64,000 nucleotides of DNA, from positions 167,900 to 231,899 of the forward strand of contig NZ_RQVJ01000003.1 of NCBI RefSeq assembly GCF_003999875.1, in the 5' to 3' direction. The DNA comes from Veillonella sp. 3310. Its GTDB lineage: Bacteria; Bacillota; Negativicutes; Veillonellales; Veillonellaceae. The notes under the pieces were generated by a model, which did no database searches, had not been told where the DNA came from, and saw only the letters and a list, made by a program, of their open reading frames with translations. Below, one piece after another: positions 63,830 to 64,000 of the stretch; position 1 is the stretch's first letter, and each line of letters opens with the position of its first letter. The position numbers and the translations under genes were made by a program.

Positions 63830-64000
63830 CAGCAGAGTTAGCTAAAAAAGCAAACGCAGCTGACGTAACAGCAGAGTTAGCTAAAAAAGCAAATGCAGCT
63901 GATGTAACAGCAGAGTTAGCTAAAAAAGCAAACGCAGCAGATGTAACAGCAGAATTAGCTAAAAAAGCAAATGCAGCAGATGTAACAGCAGAATAAGCTA
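63811..64000 (+). repeat. 39-bp tandem repeat array inside the second adhesin
   Basis: Four full units (63811-63849, 63850-63888, 63889-63927, 63928-63966) and a partial fifth reach the window end. In the restored frame each encodes ANAADVTAELAKK, a 13-residue stalk repeat. Each full unit ends in a run of six A. The last unit has TAA (63994-63996) where the others have TTA. Confidence 0.85.

Noticed and set aside
63811..64000. CRISPR array
   Set aside because: The 39-bp repeats are contiguous without spacers and encode a protein repeat.

Overview
ORGANISM. The window looks like a chromosome segment of a diderm Firmicute, most likely Veillonella or a close Negativicutes relative. A Firmicutes-type cdaA-cdaR-glmM operon and strong AGGAGG ribosome-binding sites occur together with two outer-membrane trimeric autotransporter adhesins that carry the extended signal peptide. 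The DNA is moderately AT-rich. The genus is inferred from gene content, not from a marker gene.

LAYOUT. (1) 1-1.3 kb: the end of an integrated element (tyrosine recombinase cut by the window edge). (2) 1.5-3.5 kb: speD and malic enzyme. (3) 3.6-27.7 kb: a long anaerobic purine / selenium-molybdenum hydroxylase island. It begins with a YheO-type PAS regulator behind an unusual array of four CTAA-N7-TTAG boxes. It continues with ygeX, ygeY, ygeW, carbamate kinase, ssnA, a short ygfK, a hydantoinase, a fused selenium-type xanthine dehydrogenase and a purine permease. Next comes a selenium-handling block (class V aminotransferase, YedE, YedF, Se/S carrier), then a second three-subunit molybdenum hydroxylase with yqeC, mocA, yqeB and a split xdhC. 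(4) 27.8-32.9 kb: the c-di-AMP / peptidoglycan precursor operon cdaA-cdaR-FAD enzyme-glmM-small ORF. (5) 33-36.6 kb: a TauE/SafE permease, a protein made of six tandem HTH units, a site-2-protease homologue with all catalytic residues lost, and a secreted DUF4198 protein. (6) 36.6-40.6 kb: an accessory patch built from a tandem duplication of [25-residue hydrophobic peptide with convergent antisense RNA] plus [Rpn-type nuclease], interspersed with five copies of a structured hairpin repeat. (7) 40.7-43 kb: metE. (8) 43.6-61.7 kb: one uninterrupted 6049-residue trimeric autotransporter. (9) 62.3 kb to the end: a second autotransporter whose frame breaks at a 39-bp repeat array at the window edge.

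HOW IT WORKS TOGETHER. Purines would enter by the NCS2 permease and be oxidised or hydroxylated by the two molybdenum enzymes. Those enzymes would be matured by MocA, XdhC, YqeB and YqeC, with selenium supplied by the YedE/YedF/aminotransferase block. The ring would be opened and degraded by the hydantoinase, SsnA, YgeY and YgeX. YgeW with carbamate kinase offers ATP by substrate-level phosphorylation. The operator array at the regulator, plus a fifth close match before carbamate kinase, suggests one regulator controls the front half.

MOST NOTABLE. The least ordinary region is 36.6-40.6 kb: duplicated type I toxin-antitoxin-like RNAs with covarying stems, duplicated rpn genes each with an internal ribosome-binding site and start, and a family of nested hairpin repeats whose stems change in compensatory fashion. 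All function statements come from reading motifs and context; no database search was run.
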